Assembly: GCF_003076475.1 (NCBI RefSeq)
Contig: NZ_CP020919.1
Span: 558,001 to 622,000 of the forward strand
Length of the DNA stretch: 64,000 nucleotides
Origin: Flavobacterium kingsejongi
GTDB lineage: Bacteria > Bacteroidota > Bacteroidia > Flavobacteriales > Flavobacteriaceae
Direction: 5' to 3'
The position numbers and the translations under genes are program-made. How positions within the stretch are numbered: position 1 is the stretch's first letter; the number at the start of each line of letters is the position of its first letter. Under the pieces are notes generated by a model. The model had not been told where the DNA came from, did no database searches, and saw nothing but the letters and a program-made list of their open reading frames with translations. Shown here one piece after another: positions 51,593 to 61,665 of this stretch.

Positions 51593-54022
51593 ATGAGCCT
51601 AAACATCCAAAATATCATCCCGGCCATCGGGGCGCAATTTTCAGGAAATCCTGATGCCACTATCGATACCGTTTCTATTGACAGCCGTTCGCTACAAAAT
51701 AATTCCGGCACCCTCTACTTCGCCCTTTCCGGACAAAATCATGACGGGCATGAATATCTGGAAGAGCTCTTGTCTAAAGGCGTCTACAATTTCGTGGTTA
51801 CCCAGTATCCGGAGCAGCTCAAAGGAAAAGCGAACTTCCTGGTTGTCCACAATACCCTTGAGGCACTACAGCTGTTTGCCGCATATTACCGTAATGCATT
51901 TGATTTCCCCATTATTGGCGTCACCGGCAGTAACGGCAAAACAATTGTCAAAGAATGGCTTAATTTCCTGCTGAGTCCGGAATATAATATCATCCGAAGC
52001 CCTAAAAGCTATAATTCTCAGGTAGGCGTACCACTTTCCATTATTGGGATTAATGAAAAACATAACCTTGGGATTTTTGAAGCTGGAATTTCTTTAGTGG
52101 GCGAAATGGCCAAACTGGAAGTCCTGATTCGTCCCACCATTGGCGTACTCACCAATATCGGATCGGCTCATAATGAAGGGTTTCAAAGCCGCGAACAGAA
52201 AATCAGCGAGAAACTGAAACTTTTTAAAGACGCTGAAATCCTGATCTATGCTAAAAATCCAGAAGTGGATGCCCTAATTCCTGCCGGAACAAAAACCTGG
52301 AGCTGGAGTTTTACCGATCCCAATGCCGATGTACAGATCAGCCAGAAAGGGACGCAACTCCATATCCACACAAGCCAACATACGTTTACCGTAACGTTGC
52401 CTTTCCAGGACAGTTCGTCTGTAGAAAATGCGATTACCTGCCTGATGGTGTTGTTGTATTTCGGCTATAGTCCGGCAGTGATCCAGGAACGACTGCAACT
52501 GCTTTATCCGGTTGAAATGCGCCTTAAAGTCAAAAATGGCATCAATAACACTACTCTTATTGATGACAGTTATAATTCCGACTATCAATCGCTGAAAATT
52601 GCCCTTGATTTCCTGGAAAACCAAAAACAACATCAGAAAAAGACCGTCATCCTCTCCGATATTTTTCAGAGCGGCTGGTCGAATCCTACGCTATACGAAA
52701 CAGTAGCAGCCCTCTTTTCTTCGAATCAGATTGACCGTATCATCGGGATCGGGGATCAGATCACTACGCATGCCCATTACTTTTCCAATATCACCACTTA
52801 TGCTACTACGGCTGATTTTTTTGAGGCCTATGATCCGCTTGATTTTGAAAACGAAACCATCCTGATCAAAGGAGCGCGCCCTTTTCATTTTGAAGAGATT
52901 GTATTTCGCCTTGAAGAAAAAACACACGAAACGGTTTTGGAGATTAACCTGAATGCTATTAGCCATAACCTCAATTTCTTCAAATCCAAATTACAACCGG
53001 GCATCAAACTGATGGTCATGGTAAAAGCTTTTGGCTATGGCAGCGGCAGTTTTGAAATTGCCCGGCTGTTGGAATACCACAAAGTCGATTACCTGGGTGT
53101 GGCCTTTGCCGACGAAGGTATCGCCCTGAGAAATGCAGGAATTACTATGCCCATCATGATTATGAATCCGGAAACGCCCAGTTTTTCAGCGATCATTAAT
53201 TTTGGCCTCGAGCCGGAGATTTATTCCGTAAAGGAACTGCATGCTTTCCTGCGTGTTGCAGCACAACACAATGTCTCCGACTATCCGATCCACATCAAAC
53301 TGGATACCGGGATGCACCGCCTTGGTTTTGAAGCAAAAGACCTGGACACGTTAATTGCTGTAATAAAGGATAATCCAAGGGTTAGCATCAAAAGTGTCTT
53401 ATCCCATCTGGCCACCAGTGACGAACCGGAACAGCGTGATTTTACCCTGTCCCAGATCGCTCGCTTTGATTTGCTTTCCAGCCAATTGCTTTCAGCACTC
53501 CACATCCAACCCTTACGCCATATCCTGAATACTTCGGGAATCAGCAATTTCCCACACGGGCAATACGATATGGTCCGCCTGGGCATTGGGCTGTACGGGG
53601 TATCGAATGATGAGAATGAGACGAAATACCTCGAAAATGTAGGAACCCTAAAATCGGTCATTTCCCAGATCCGGACCATCGAAGCAGGCGAAAGTGTGGG
53701 CTACGGCCGGAAGTTTATCGCAAGTGCTACTACTGTCATTGCTACCATCCCAATTGGCTATGCTGATGGCATCCGCAGAAGCTGGGGCAATGAGGTCGGT
53801 TACCTAATCGTCAACCACCAAAAAGCACCTATTGTCGGGAACATCTGTATGGACATGCTGATGATTAATATCACCGGAATTGCATGCCATGAAGGGGATA
53901 CGGTTACTATTTTTGGCGAAAATCCATCGGTAACAATAATGGCAAAAGCCCTGGGAACCATCCCTTATGAAATCCTGACCAGTATTTCGCAACGGGTAAA
54001 ACGTGTTTTTTACAGAGAATAA
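51593..54022 (+). CDS. murF-alr: Bifunctional UDP-MurNAc-tripeptide:D-Ala-D-Ala ligase / alanine racemase
   Basis: From the ATG at 51593 (MSLNIQNIIPAIGAQFSG) the protein has 809 residues; an upstream in-frame TTG is unlikely. The N-terminal ~450 residues are MurF, with the ATP loop GVTGSNGKTIVKEWL, GIFEAGISLVGEMAKL, TNIGSAHNEGF and DDSYNSDYQSL. The C-terminal ~370 residues are alanine racemase, with the PLP lysine in MVMVKAFGYGSG and the second catalytic tyrosine in GESVGYGRKF, plus the dimer segment IPIGYADGIRR. The fusion joins D-alanine production with its use in peptidoglycan precursor synthesis and is typical of Bacteroidetes. Confidence 0.95.
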   Translation: MSLNIQNIIPAIGAQFSGNPDATIDTVSIDSRSLQNNSGTLYFALSGQNHDGHEYLEELLSKGVYNFVVTQYPEQLKGKANFLVVHNTLEALQLFAAYYRNAFDFPIIGVTGSNGKTIVKEWLNFLLSPEYNIIRSPKSYNSQVGVPLSIIGINEKHNLGIFEAGISLVGEMAKLEVLIRPTIGVLTNIGSAHNEGFQSREQKISEKLKLFKDAEILIYAKNPEVDALIPAGTKTWSWSFTDPNADVQISQKGTQLHIHTSQHTFTVTLPFQDSSSVENAITCLMVLLYFGYSPAVIQERLQLLYPVEMRLKVKNGINNTTLIDDSYNSDYQSLKIALDFLENQKQHQKKTVILSDIFQSGWSNPTLYETVAALFSSNQIDRIIGIGDQITTHAHYFSNITTYATTADFFEAYDPLDFENETILIKGARPFHFEEIVFRLEEKTHETVLEINLNAISHNLNFFKSKLQPGIKLMVMVKAFGYGSGSFEIARLLEYHKVDYLGVAFADEGIALRNAGITMPIMIMNPETPSFSAIINFGLEPEIYSVKELHAFLRVAAQHNVSDYPIHIKLDTGMHRLGFEAKDLDTLIAVIKDNPRVSIKSVLSHLATSDEPEQRDFTLSQIARFDLLSSQLLSALHIQPLRHILNTSGISNFPHGQYDMVRLGIGLYGVSNDENETKYLENVGTLKSVISQIRTIEAGESVGYGRKFIASATTVIATIPIGYADGIRRSWGNEVGYLIVNHQKAPIVGNICMDMLMINITGIACHEGDTVTIFGENPSVTIMAKALGTIPYEILTSISQRVKRVFYRE

Positions 54023-54102
54023 AGGACGATATTTTAGTAAATGTTAATTTTTTAGTACCTTAGCTTAAACGAGAACCTTATTCTAATTTAAAACTTACTA
54101 CT

Positions 54103-54489
54103 ATGGGAATGATTTCGGAATTTAAAGCCTTTGCTATAAAAGGCAATGTAGTCGATCTTGCGATCGGTGTAATTATTGGTGGTGCTTTTGGTAAAATTGT
54201 CAATTCGTTGATCGAAGATATCATCACACCAATTATTTTAAAACCTGCTTTAGAAGCTGCCGGTGCTGCAAATATTGAATCCTGGGCTCCAGGTGGAATG
54301 CTGCTCGGGAAATTCATTTCAGCTGTAATTTCATTTATCGTTATTGCTTTTGTCCTGTTTATGATTGTAAAAGGGATTAATACTGCCCGTAAAAGCGAAG
54401 CTACTACTCCAGCCGCTCCACCAGCTCCAACTACAGAAGAAAAATTATTGACAGAAATCCGCGATTTACTAAAAAACAAATCCCTTTAA
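54103..54489 (+). CDS. mscL: Large-conductance mechanosensitive channel
   Basis: The 128-residue membrane protein protects against hypo-osmotic shock. It has the family N-terminus ([38 protein letters not shown]), two transmembrane helices (TM1 ~15-45; TM2 [22 protein letters not shown]) and the C-terminal amphipathic helix ([14 protein letters not shown]). Pore-lining [10 protein letters not shown] is intact. It is a single gene followed by a terminator. Confidence 0.96.
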   Translation: MGMISEFKAFAIKGNVVDLAIGVIIGGAFGKIVNSLIEDIITPIILKPALEAAGAANIESWAPGGMLLGKFISAVISFIVIAFVLFMIVKGINTARKSEATTPAAPPAPTTEEKLLTEIRDLLKNKSL

Positions 54490-54517
54490 ATTTCCGCTAC
54501 ATTATATATTCTAACCT

Positions 54518-54547
54518 AAACCGTCCCATTGAGGGCGGTTTTTTTTA
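54518..54547 (+). terminator. Intrinsic terminator of mscL
   Basis: AAACCG (54518-54523) pairs with CGGTTT (54536-54541), with TCCC/GGG(A)-like inner pairing, followed by an eight-T run. Confidence 0.85.
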
Positions 54548-54614
54548 TATCCCTGCCTCGTTAATAACATTTTGTTATATTTTGTAAAAACGAATTTTCT
54601 AACTGTTTAATAGC

Positions 54615-54622
54615 TACTTTTG
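54615..54622 (+). promoter_or_regulatory. Candidate -7 box TACTTTTG of asd
   Basis: An exact TAnnTTTG match lies 37 bp before the asd ATG. The -33 box is not clear. Confidence 0.4.
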
Positions 54623-54659
54623 TGTTTCAAATTTTACATTAAAAAATAAATATATCATT

Positions 54660-55649
54660 ATGAGAGTTGCAGTTGTAGGGGCTACCGGAATGGTAGGCGA
54701 AATTATGCTGAAAGTATTGGCCGAGAGAAAATTCCCGGTTACGGAATTAATTCCAGTAGCTTCCGAGCGATCGGTAGGGAAGGAAATCGAGTTCAATGGA
54801 AAAAAATACACAGTAGTCAGTCTGGAAACTGCGGTGGCTATGCAACCCCAGATTGCTCTTTTTTCAGCGGGTGGCGACACCTCACTGGAGTGGGCTCCAA
54901 AATTTGCAGCAGCAGGAACTACGGTAATCGACAATTCTTCTGCCTGGAGAATGGATGCCAGCAAAAAACTGGTTGTTCCGGAAATCAACGCGGCAACACT
55001 GACGAAGGAGGACAAGATTATCGCCAACCCTAACTGTTCTACCATACAAATGGTATTGGCACTGGCGCCACTACACAAAAAATATACGATCAAACGAATT
55101 GTGGTATCCACGTACCAGTCCATTACAGGAACAGGCGTTAAAGCGGTAAAACAACTCGAAAATGAATATGCTTCCATCAAAGGAGAAATGGCCTATCCGT
55201 ATCCGATCCACAGAAATGCGATCCCACAATGTGACTCTTTTGAAGCAAACGACTACACCAAAGAGGAAATGAAGCTTGTTCGCGAAACCCAAAAAATCCT
55301 GGATGACAAAACCATTGCTGTTACAGCAACGGCTATCCGTATTCCGGTGGTTGGCGGGCACAGTGAAGCGGTAAACGTCGAATTTAAAAATGATTTCGAG
55401 GTAACCGATATCCGAAAAATCCTGCACGATACCCCAGGCGTGGTAGTTCAGGACAACCCGGATACCAAAACCTACCCGATGCCGATATATGCCGAAGGGA
55501 AAGATGATGTTTTTGTAGGAAGAATTCGCCGTGATGAAAGTCAGCCCAACACGCTCAACATGTGGATTGTCGCTGATAACCTCCGCAAAGGTGCTGCTAC
55601 CAACACCATACAAATTGCAGAATACCTTGTGGCACATCAGTTAGTGTAA
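54660..55649 (+). CDS. asd: Aspartate-semialdehyde dehydrogenase
   Basis: The 329-residue NADP-dependent enzyme makes aspartate semialdehyde for lysine/diaminopimelate, threonine and methionine. It shows the N-terminal nucleotide motif VAVVGATGMVGEIML, the catalytic cysteine in IANPNCSTIQMV, the substrate-binding STYQSITGTGVKA, and the active-site histidine segment RIPVVGGHSEAVNVEF. Length is normal for the family. It is a single gene with its own promoter box and terminator. Confidence 0.96.
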   Translation: MRVAVVGATGMVGEIMLKVLAERKFPVTELIPVASERSVGKEIEFNGKKYTVVSLETAVAMQPQIALFSAGGDTSLEWAPKFAAAGTTVIDNSSAWRMDASKKLVVPEINAATLTKEDKIIANPNCSTIQMVLALAPLHKKYTIKRIVVSTYQSITGTGVKAVKQLENEYASIKGEMAYPYPIHRNAIPQCDSFEANDYTKEEMKLVRETQKILDDKTIAVTATAIRIPVVGGHSEAVNVEFKNDFEVTDIRKILHDTPGVVVQDNPDTKTYPMPIYAEGKDDVFVGRIRRDESQPNTLNMWIVADNLRKGAATNTIQIAEYLVAHQLV

Positions 55650-55696
55650 GTTTTTAACATTTACAACTGCACTGTTACAGTCATTAGCACTATTTA

Positions 55697-55721
55697 AAAA
55701 CCGCCTTAACCGGCGGTTTTA
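55697..55721 (+). terminator. Intrinsic terminator of asd
   Basis: AAAACCGCC (55697-55705) and GGCGGTTTT (55712-55720) form a 9-bp stem with a 6-nt loop. Confidence 0.88.
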
Positions 55722-55796
55722 TTATTTACGACTCCCAATTCGCAACTTTGTTACTGTTAAAAAAAATATTTTATCCATTCTTTCACTACAGTTTAT

Positions 55797-55804
55797 TATT
55801 TTTG
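55797..55804 (+). promoter_or_regulatory. Candidate -7 box TATTTTTG of the TonB receptor operon
   Basis: An exact TAnnTTTG match ends only 7 bp before the ATG at 55812, so the transcript would be leaderless or nearly so. Confidence 0.4.
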
Positions 55805-55811
55805 TAGCCTG

Positions 55812-56168
55812 ATGAAACAAAAGTATTCGATAATAAATCCGATTATGATGATTGCGGTATTGGTAACAATGCTGTTTCAATCTGCGCATTCCACGGAGCA
55901 TTTATTTCAGGAATACTTCCATCAGGACACCACTGTGACCCATCTTAAAGAGGATGGCACTACAAAATTTACTGCATTAAAAACAGCGAAACACAGTTGT
56001 TCGATTTGTGAATTCACGTTAAGTTCCATCATTTCACCGGAGATCTTTTCTTTTCATGGCAGCATTACCTCTACGATGCCTACGGCTACATTTGCCAAAG
56101 AAAAAACAGCCCTTACGGTCTTTACCGGTACACTTACCCAACTCAGGGCACCCCCTGCTATCAGCTAA
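55812..56168 (+). CDS. Small secreted HxCxxC protein upstream of a TonB receptor
   Basis: The 118-residue protein has an N-terminal hydrophobic signal (IINPIMMIAVLVTMLFQSAHS). After it come a histidine-containing stretch (STEHLFQEYFHQDTTVTH) and a possible metal site KHSCSICEF (about residues 73-81). The C-terminus ends LRAPPAIS. Small proteins with a conserved C..C motif and a C-terminal PP occur before TonB receptors in many Bacteroidetes (I recall the label HYC_CC_PP). The context suggests metal handling, probably periplasmic. It is the first gene of a three-gene operon. Confidence 0.72.
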   Translation: MKQKYSIINPIMMIAVLVTMLFQSAHSTEHLFQEYFHQDTTVTHLKEDGTTKFTALKTAKHSCSICEFTLSSIISPEIFSFHGSITSTMPTATFAKEKTALTVFTGTLTQLRAPPAIS

Positions 56169-56256
56169 TACGATCTTTCAGGCATTTTCCTGAAAACACG
56201 GCTATTCCCGGCAACCTGCTGCGGAATGCCCAGTACTATCTTTTAGAAATCATACC

Positions 56257-58653
56257 ATGCGATATTCACTTATCCTGCTAAGCCTCCTTTTTATGGGGTT
56301 TACAGGCGTGATCCAGGCCCAGGACACCGTCCTGAAAGGCAGGATTACTGACGAAAAAAATAATCCGCTTCCGGGGACTCATATCCACGCGGGCAAACAA
56401 CTCACAGAAACCGACGCCAACGGAAATTACAGCATTCCCGGTTTACCATCCGGCCCACTGGACATTGAGATATCCTATGTAGGATATAGTACCATAACCG
56501 CAAGGCTCACCATGGAAAGCACTACGGTTTATGATGCTAAAATGCAGCCCGAAGTAGCCCAGCTAAATGCCGTGGTCATCAAAGACACCCGACTGAAAAG
56601 CAATGAAACTATTCCCGGGCAACAGTTAAAAGGAGCGGTTATCGAAAAATATTCCGGTGCTGCCCTGGGGGATCTCCTCAAAGAAGTCAGCGGCGTTTCT
56701 TCCCTAAAAACAGGAAGTACCGTGGTAAAGCCTGTGATTAACGGACTGCACAGTTCCCGCGTCCTGATCGTCAATAACAATGTTAAAATGGAAGACCAGG
56801 AATGGGGTGCAGAACACGCCCCTAATTTTGATGTCAATTCCGCGGGGAGCATCAACGTAATCAAAGGAGCCTCAGGACTGCAATATGGAGGCAATGCCGT
56901 AGGTGGTGTGGTGGTAATTGAACCGCAACACATTCCGGTGGGCGATACGCTATTTGGCAAAACCATCATCAACGCACAATCCAATGGCCGTGGCGGAAGT
57001 ATCAGCAGCAGCCTGATGAAAGGCTATAAATCGGGATGGAACTGGAGTGTATTGGGGACTTTTAAATACCTGGGTGATTTCCAATCCCCGGACTATGTAC
57101 TGTCAAATACCGGAACACGCGAACGCAACTTCACCGGCGGTTTTGGCTATAAAGGACAGGACTATGGTTTTTCGGGTTATTACAGCTACTTCAATGCAGC
57201 GATTGGAATTGCAAGGGCTTCACATATTGGAAACATCTCCGACCTCGTTCGTGCCATCAACAGTCAGCAACCGGCGTATAGTAATGACTTTTCGTATAAT
57301 ATCAATTATCCCAAACAGGAAATCCAGCACCATTTAGCCAAAATCAATTTTTACAAAAACTTTTCCGGCTTTGGAAAGCTGACGGCACAATATGCTTTTC
57401 AGATGAATGAAAGGCTGGAATATGATATCCGCAGGGGGACGAATGTGGATAATGCTGCCCTGGACCTCAACTTAAAGACCCACACGGCGAATATCGATTT
57501 TGAAACTGAAGCCAACAGCAACTACCTGCTGAAAGTAGGGATCAATGGTTCTTCACAGGTGAATTTCCCGGATCCTGCTACCAATGTCCGCCCTTTGATC
57601 CCGGATTATACAAAAGTAGATTTTGGGAGTTACGCTATTGGAAGTTACAATGCGAATGACAACCTGATCCTTGAGGCGGGTATCCGCTATGATTATTCCA
57701 ATATCAATGCGAAAAAATACTACCAGAAATCCCGATGGACGGAACGCGGTTATGATGCGGACTTTGGCAACCTGATCATTGGCGAAGCTAACAATCAGTG
57801 GCTGGTCAATCCGAAATTTACTTATAACAATTTTTCCGGTTCGCTGGGGGCTAAGTATAAAATCAACGACCAGCTGGATTTGTTTGCCAATGCCAGCCTG
57901 GCGAGCCGTAATCCAAATCCGTCAGAGCTTTTTAGCGACGGGCTGCACCATGCTACCGGGAATATCGAATTGGGGGATTTGCGCCTGACCAAAGAAAATG
58001 CAATGAAAGTGTCCCTGACATTATCCCGGAAAAGTGATGCCTTCTCTTTTGATATCAATCCGTACCTCAACAGCATCCAGAATTTCACGGTATTACAGCC
58101 TACCACCATTGAATACACAAATCGTGGGGCATTCCCGGTTTGGGAATACAGCCAGACCAATGCCCGACTGATGGGTGTGGATATCAATACCCGATGGACC
58201 TATTCGGAACATTTCAGCCAGCAGTCTATGTTCGCCTATGTGTATGGCAAAGACCTGGACAACAGCAAGCCACTGATCGATATGCCGCCTGCCAACTGGA
58301 CCAACACCCTGATCTACCAGAAAAATGACTGGCACAATTTGGTGCTGAGCCTGAGAAGCGAATCGGTTTTTACGCAAAAGCGCTTTCCAAATAATGATTT
58401 TTATGCCGATGTCATTACCGATGGGGTGAGTGTGCCCACCCTGGTCCGCATCAGCCAGCCTCCGAAAGGTTATACGCTGTTGCACTTCAATTCAGAAATA
58501 CGCTTTAAAACCTTTGAAAAAACCAGTATAAGTATCGGTTTCAACATACAGAATATATTCAATACCAACTACCGGGATTACCTCAACCGACAACGATTAT
58601 ACACTGACGAAATCGGAAGAAATTTTGCCCTGCAATTAAAATTCAATTACTAA
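56257..58653 (+). CDS. TonB-dependent receptor with carboxypeptidase-like N-terminal domain
   Basis: The 798-residue outer-membrane receptor has a signal peptide (MRYSLILLSLLFMGFTGVIQAQ), a CarboxypepD_reg-like domain (~25-105; LKGRITDEKNNPLPGTHIHAG), a plug domain (~115-235; VSSLKTGSTVVKPVINGLHSSRVLIVNNNVKMEDQEWGAEHAP, VIKGASGLQYGGNAVGG) and a ~22-strand barrel ending in FALQLKFNY. It is a siderophore- or metal-type receptor, not SusC-like. The plug motif and the neighbours, a CxxC small protein and a His-rich lipoprotein, suggest zinc or copper uptake; this is inference. Confidence 0.92.
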   Translation: MRYSLILLSLLFMGFTGVIQAQDTVLKGRITDEKNNPLPGTHIHAGKQLTETDANGNYSIPGLPSGPLDIEISYVGYSTITARLTMESTTVYDAKMQPEVAQLNAVVIKDTRLKSNETIPGQQLKGAVIEKYSGAALGDLLKEVSGVSSLKTGSTVVKPVINGLHSSRVLIVNNNVKMEDQEWGAEHAPNFDVNSAGSINVIKGASGLQYGGNAVGGVVVIEPQHIPVGDTLFGKTIINAQSNGRGGSISSSLMKGYKSGWNWSVLGTFKYLGDFQSPDYVLSNTGTRERNFTGGFGYKGQDYGFSGYYSYFNAAIGIARASHIGNISDLVRAINSQQPAYSNDFSYNINYPKQEIQHHLAKINFYKNFSGFGKLTAQYAFQMNERLEYDIRRGTNVDNAALDLNLKTHTANIDFETEANSNYLLKVGINGSSQVNFPDPATNVRPLIPDYTKVDFGSYAIGSYNANDNLILEAGIRYDYSNINAKKYYQKSRWTERGYDADFGNLIIGEANNQWLVNPKFTYNNFSGSLGAKYKINDQLDLFANASLASRNPNPSELFSDGLHHATGNIELGDLRLTKENAMKVSLTLSRKSDAFSFDINPYLNSIQNFTVLQPTTIEYTNRGAFPVWEYSQTNARLMGVDINTRWTYSEHFSQQSMFAYVYGKDLDNSKPLIDMPPANWTNTLIYQKNDWHNLVLSLRSESVFTQKRFPNNDFYADVITDGVSVPTLVRISQPPKGYTLLHFNSEIRFKTFEKTSISIGFNIQNIFNTNYRDYLNRQRLYTDEIGRNFALQLKFNY

Positions 58654-58671
58654 TTATCAAACCCTTTTACC

Positions 58672-59244
58672 ATGAAAAAAATGAAATTCCTATCCATGAC
58701 CCTATTGGCAACCATCGTATTATCGTCTTGTAGTAATGATGATGACAATGTCCCTACAGTCGTTAATGAAGAAGAAGTAATCACGACCATTACTGCCACA
58801 TTCACCCCGGTTAATGGAGGAGCACCGATCATATTAAGATCCTATGATGCCGACGGCGATGGCCCTATTGCCCCGGTAATTACAGTATCCGGCCCTTTCG
58901 CTACCGGACAGGCTTACCACGGTGCCATTACATTATTGAATGAACTGGAAACCCCTGCGGGTAACATTACTGAAGAAGTGCATGAAGAAGGTGTCGACCA
59001 CCAGTTCTTTTTCCAGTCAGCACCAAGCATCGGTACCTTTGCGTATACGGACGCTGACGCTAACGGCAGACCTATTGGGCTTGCTTTTGATTATACTGCA
59101 TCGGCTACAGCGGTGAGCAGCAACCTGACCATTACGCTAAGACACCAGCCCAACAAAGCTGCTGCAGGAGTAGCGAATGGTGACATCACCAATGCTGCCG
59201 GTGAAACAGACATCCAAATCCTGTTTTCAACTGTAGTACAATAA
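58672..59244 (+). CDS. Lipoprotein of the TonB receptor operon
   Basis: The 190-residue protein has a lipoprotein signal with lipobox LSSCS followed by SNDDDN, an acidic start that fits surface or outer-membrane sorting. The body is beta-rich and includes a His/Glu cluster EEVHEEGVDHQFFFQ (residues ~100-115) that could bind metal. It follows the receptor by 18 bp and ends at a terminator, so it probably works with the receptor to capture the ligand. The family is often called a type 1 periplasmic binding-fold protein in Bacteroidetes, but the fold cannot be confirmed here. Confidence 0.82.
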   Translation: MKKMKFLSMTLLATIVLSSCSNDDDNVPTVVNEEEVITTITATFTPVNGGAPIILRSYDADGDGPIAPVITVSGPFATGQAYHGAITLLNELETPAGNITEEVHEEGVDHQFFFQSAPSIGTFAYTDADANGRPIGLAFDYTASATAVSSNLTITLRHQPNKAAAGVANGDITNAAGETDIQILFSTVVQ

Positions 59245-59272
59245 ACGGCATTATTGCTTACAATTACCCCTG

Positions 59273-59302
59273 GCCTGCCCGAATAATCGGGCAGGCTTTT
59301 TA
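59273..59302 (+). terminator. Intrinsic terminator of the TonB receptor operon
   Basis: GCCTGCCCGA (59273-59282) and TCGGGCAGGC (59287-59296) form a 10-bp GC-rich stem with a 4-nt loop and a T-run. Confidence 0.92.
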
Positions 59303-59427
59303 TTATCCACCACTCGTCCCTTTTACGGTAACGAAGCATGCGGTATTGAATATATTTTATAAATTTACGGCAGACGTTGGTAAATTCACAACTTCAAAGT
59401 ATTTCCGGAACCTTAAATTATTTATAA

Positions 59428-61539
59428 ATGAAAAAAACACTTGTACCGTTAGCGCTGGTTTGCAGCCTTACGATAAATGCACAAACAAAAATGAACAATT
59501 TGAAATATCCCGAAACCAAAAAGGGCGCTACAACCGATAATTATTTCGGAACCACCGTAAAAGATCCTTACCGTTGGCTTGAAGATGATCGCTCTGCAGA
59601 AACCGCAGCCTGGGTAAAAGCCGAAAATAAAGTCACTTTCGATTACCTCGAAAAAATTCCTTTCCGCAACCAGATCAAAGAACGTATGGAGAAACTGTGG
59701 AATTATGAAAAAATATCCGCACCATTCAAGGAAGGAAATTATACCTATTACTATAAAAATAACGGTCTTCAAAACCAATCCGTTTTGTACCGTAAAGACA
59801 AAAGCGGAAAAGAAGAAGTATTTTTAGATCCAAATACATTCTCTACAGATGCTACAACCTCTTTGGACGGCATTAGCTTTTCTAAAGATGGTTCCCTTGT
59901 CGCTTATTCGATTTCAGAAGCGGGAAGCGACTGGAGAACGGTCATATTCCTGGATGCCGTGACCAAGAAAATGGTGGGTGAAAAACTATTGGATGTAAAA
60001 TTCAGCGGTTTGTCCTGGAAAGGAAACGAAGGTATTTTCTATTCCAGCTATGAAAAACCGGAAGGCAGCCAGCTATCCGCAAAAACCGATCAGCACAAAT
60101 TGTTTTTCCACAAACTGGGTACCGCTCAAAAAGGAGACAAAGTTATTTTTGGGGAAAATGAAAAACGCCGTTATGTAGGTGGTGGCGTTACCGAAGATGA
60201 TCATTACCTGATCATTTCTGCTGCCAATTCTACTTCCGGAAATGAGCTTTACATCAAAGACCTTACAAAACCTGACAGTAAGATTGTGACCATAATCGAC
60301 AATTTCAATAATGATGTGGACATCTTAGATAACAGGGGTAGCAAATTGTACATTGCAACTAATCTTAATGCGCCTAATAAACGCATTGTTACAGTAGATG
60401 CTGCCAATCCAAAACCAGAAAACTGGAAAGATTTTATCGCTGAAACCGAAAATGTATTATCTCCTTCTACAGGTGCTGGCTATATCTTTGCCAATTATAT
60501 GAAAGATGCCGTATCCTTTGTAAAACAATTTGATTACGATGGAAAACTGGTTCGTGAAATCAAACTTCCTGGTGTAGGTTCTGCAGGTGGTTTTGGCGGT
60601 AAAAAAGAGAAAAAAACATTGTACTACTCTTTTACGAATTACATCACGCCGGGAACAATTTATTCTTTTGATCCTAAAAGTGGAAAATCAGAAGTATACC
60701 AAAGCCCGAAAGTAGACTTCAAAAGCAGTGAGTATGAATCCAACCAGGTATTTTATACGTCCAAAGACGGTACTAAAATCCCAATGATCATTACCCATAA
60801 AAAAGGATTGAAATTAGATGGTAAAAATCCAACAATCCTGTATGCTTATGGTGGATTTAATATCAGCCTTACGCCAGCTTTCAGCGTTGCCAATACAGTA
60901 TGGATGGAAAACGGTGGTGTGTATGCCGTAGCCAACCTTCGTGGTGGTGGTGAATACGGTAAAAAATGGCATGATGCGGGAACGAAATTACAGAAACAAA
61001 ATGTTTTTGATGATTTTATCGCTGCTGCAGAATACCTGATTGCTAAAAAATATACTTCTCCTAACTTCCTGGCCATCCGTGGTGGATCGAATGGTGGCTT
61101 ATTAGTAGGTGCTACAATGACCCAACGTCCTGACCTATTCAAAGTAGCATTACCAGCAGTGGGTGTTATGGATATGTTGCGTTACCATACTTTTACAGCC
61201 GGTGCCGGATGGGCTTATGACTATGGTACTGCAGAAGACTCCAAAGAGATGTTCGAATACCTGTATAAATATTCTCCGGTACAAAATGTCAAAAAAGGCG
61301 TTCAGTATCCAGCAACCTTAGTTACTACTGGTGACCATGATGACCGTGTTGTTCCGGCACACAGTTTCAAATTTGCTGCTGAGTTACAGGACAAACAAAC
61401 AGGTCCTAACCCGGTACTGATCCGTATTGAAACCAATGCAGGTCACGGTGCAGGAAAACCAGTTTCCAAAACGATAGAAGAAGCGGCCGATATCCAGGCA
61501 TTCACCCTATACAATATGGGCTATACGAAACTAAAATAA
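59428..61539 (+). CDS. Prolyl oligopeptidase family serine peptidase
   Basis: The 703-residue S9A peptidase has a signal peptide ([19 protein letters not shown]), so it is probably periplasmic. The typical start of the mature enzyme is [20 protein letters not shown] seven-blade propeller (residues ~90-430) precedes the alpha/beta-hydrolase domain. The catalytic triad is visible as Ser in [12 protein letters not shown], Asp in [14 protein letters not shown] and His in NAGHGAGKP. It cleaves short peptides after proline. It is a single gene with a terminator whose arm doubles as the IS end. Confidence 0.94.
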   Translation: MKKTLVPLALVCSLTINAQTKMNNLKYPETKKGATTDNYFGTTVKDPYRWLEDDRSAETAAWVKAENKVTFDYLEKIPFRNQIKERMEKLWNYEKISAPFKEGNYTYYYKNNGLQNQSVLYRKDKSGKEEVFLDPNTFSTDATTSLDGISFSKDGSLVAYSISEAGSDWRTVIFLDAVTKKMVGEKLLDVKFSGLSWKGNEGIFYSSYEKPEGSQLSAKTDQHKLFFHKLGTAQKGDKVIFGENEKRRYVGGGVTEDDHYLIISAANSTSGNELYIKDLTKPDSKIVTIIDNFNNDVDILDNRGSKLYIATNLNAPNKRIVTVDAANPKPENWKDFIAETENVLSPSTGAGYIFANYMKDAVSFVKQFDYDGKLVREIKLPGVGSAGGFGGKKEKKTLYYSFTNYITPGTIYSFDPKSGKSEVYQSPKVDFKSSEYESNQVFYTSKDGTKIPMIITHKKGLKLDGKNPTILYAYGGFNISLTPAFSVANTVWMENGGVYAVANLRGGGEYGKKWHDAGTKLQKQNVFDDFIAAAEYLIAKKYTSPNFLAIRGGSNGGLLVGATMTQRPDLFKVALPAVGVMDMLRYHTFTAGAGWAYDYGTAEDSKEMFEYLYKYSPVQNVKKGVQYPATLVTTGDHDDRVVPAHSFKFAAELQDKQTGPNPVLIRIETNAGHGAGKPVSKTIEEAADIQAFTLYNMGYTKLK

Positions 61540-61574
61540 TTCTTAGTTTACCGATTGCCAATTACCAAAAGAAG

Positions 61575-61607
61575 CCGTCTCAAAACAAATTTTGAGACGG
61601 TTTTTTT
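61575..61607 (+). terminator. Intrinsic terminator of the peptidase gene, overlapping the IS end
   Basis: CCGTCTCAAAA (61575-61585) and TTTTGAGACGG (61590-61600) form an 11-bp perfect stem followed by seven Ts. The left arm is part of the IS inverted repeat. Confidence 0.85.
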
Positions 61608-61665
61608 ATTTGATACAATTTTGGATTTTAACTATCTAGATTTTAACGGGAGTAAAAAATTGCCT

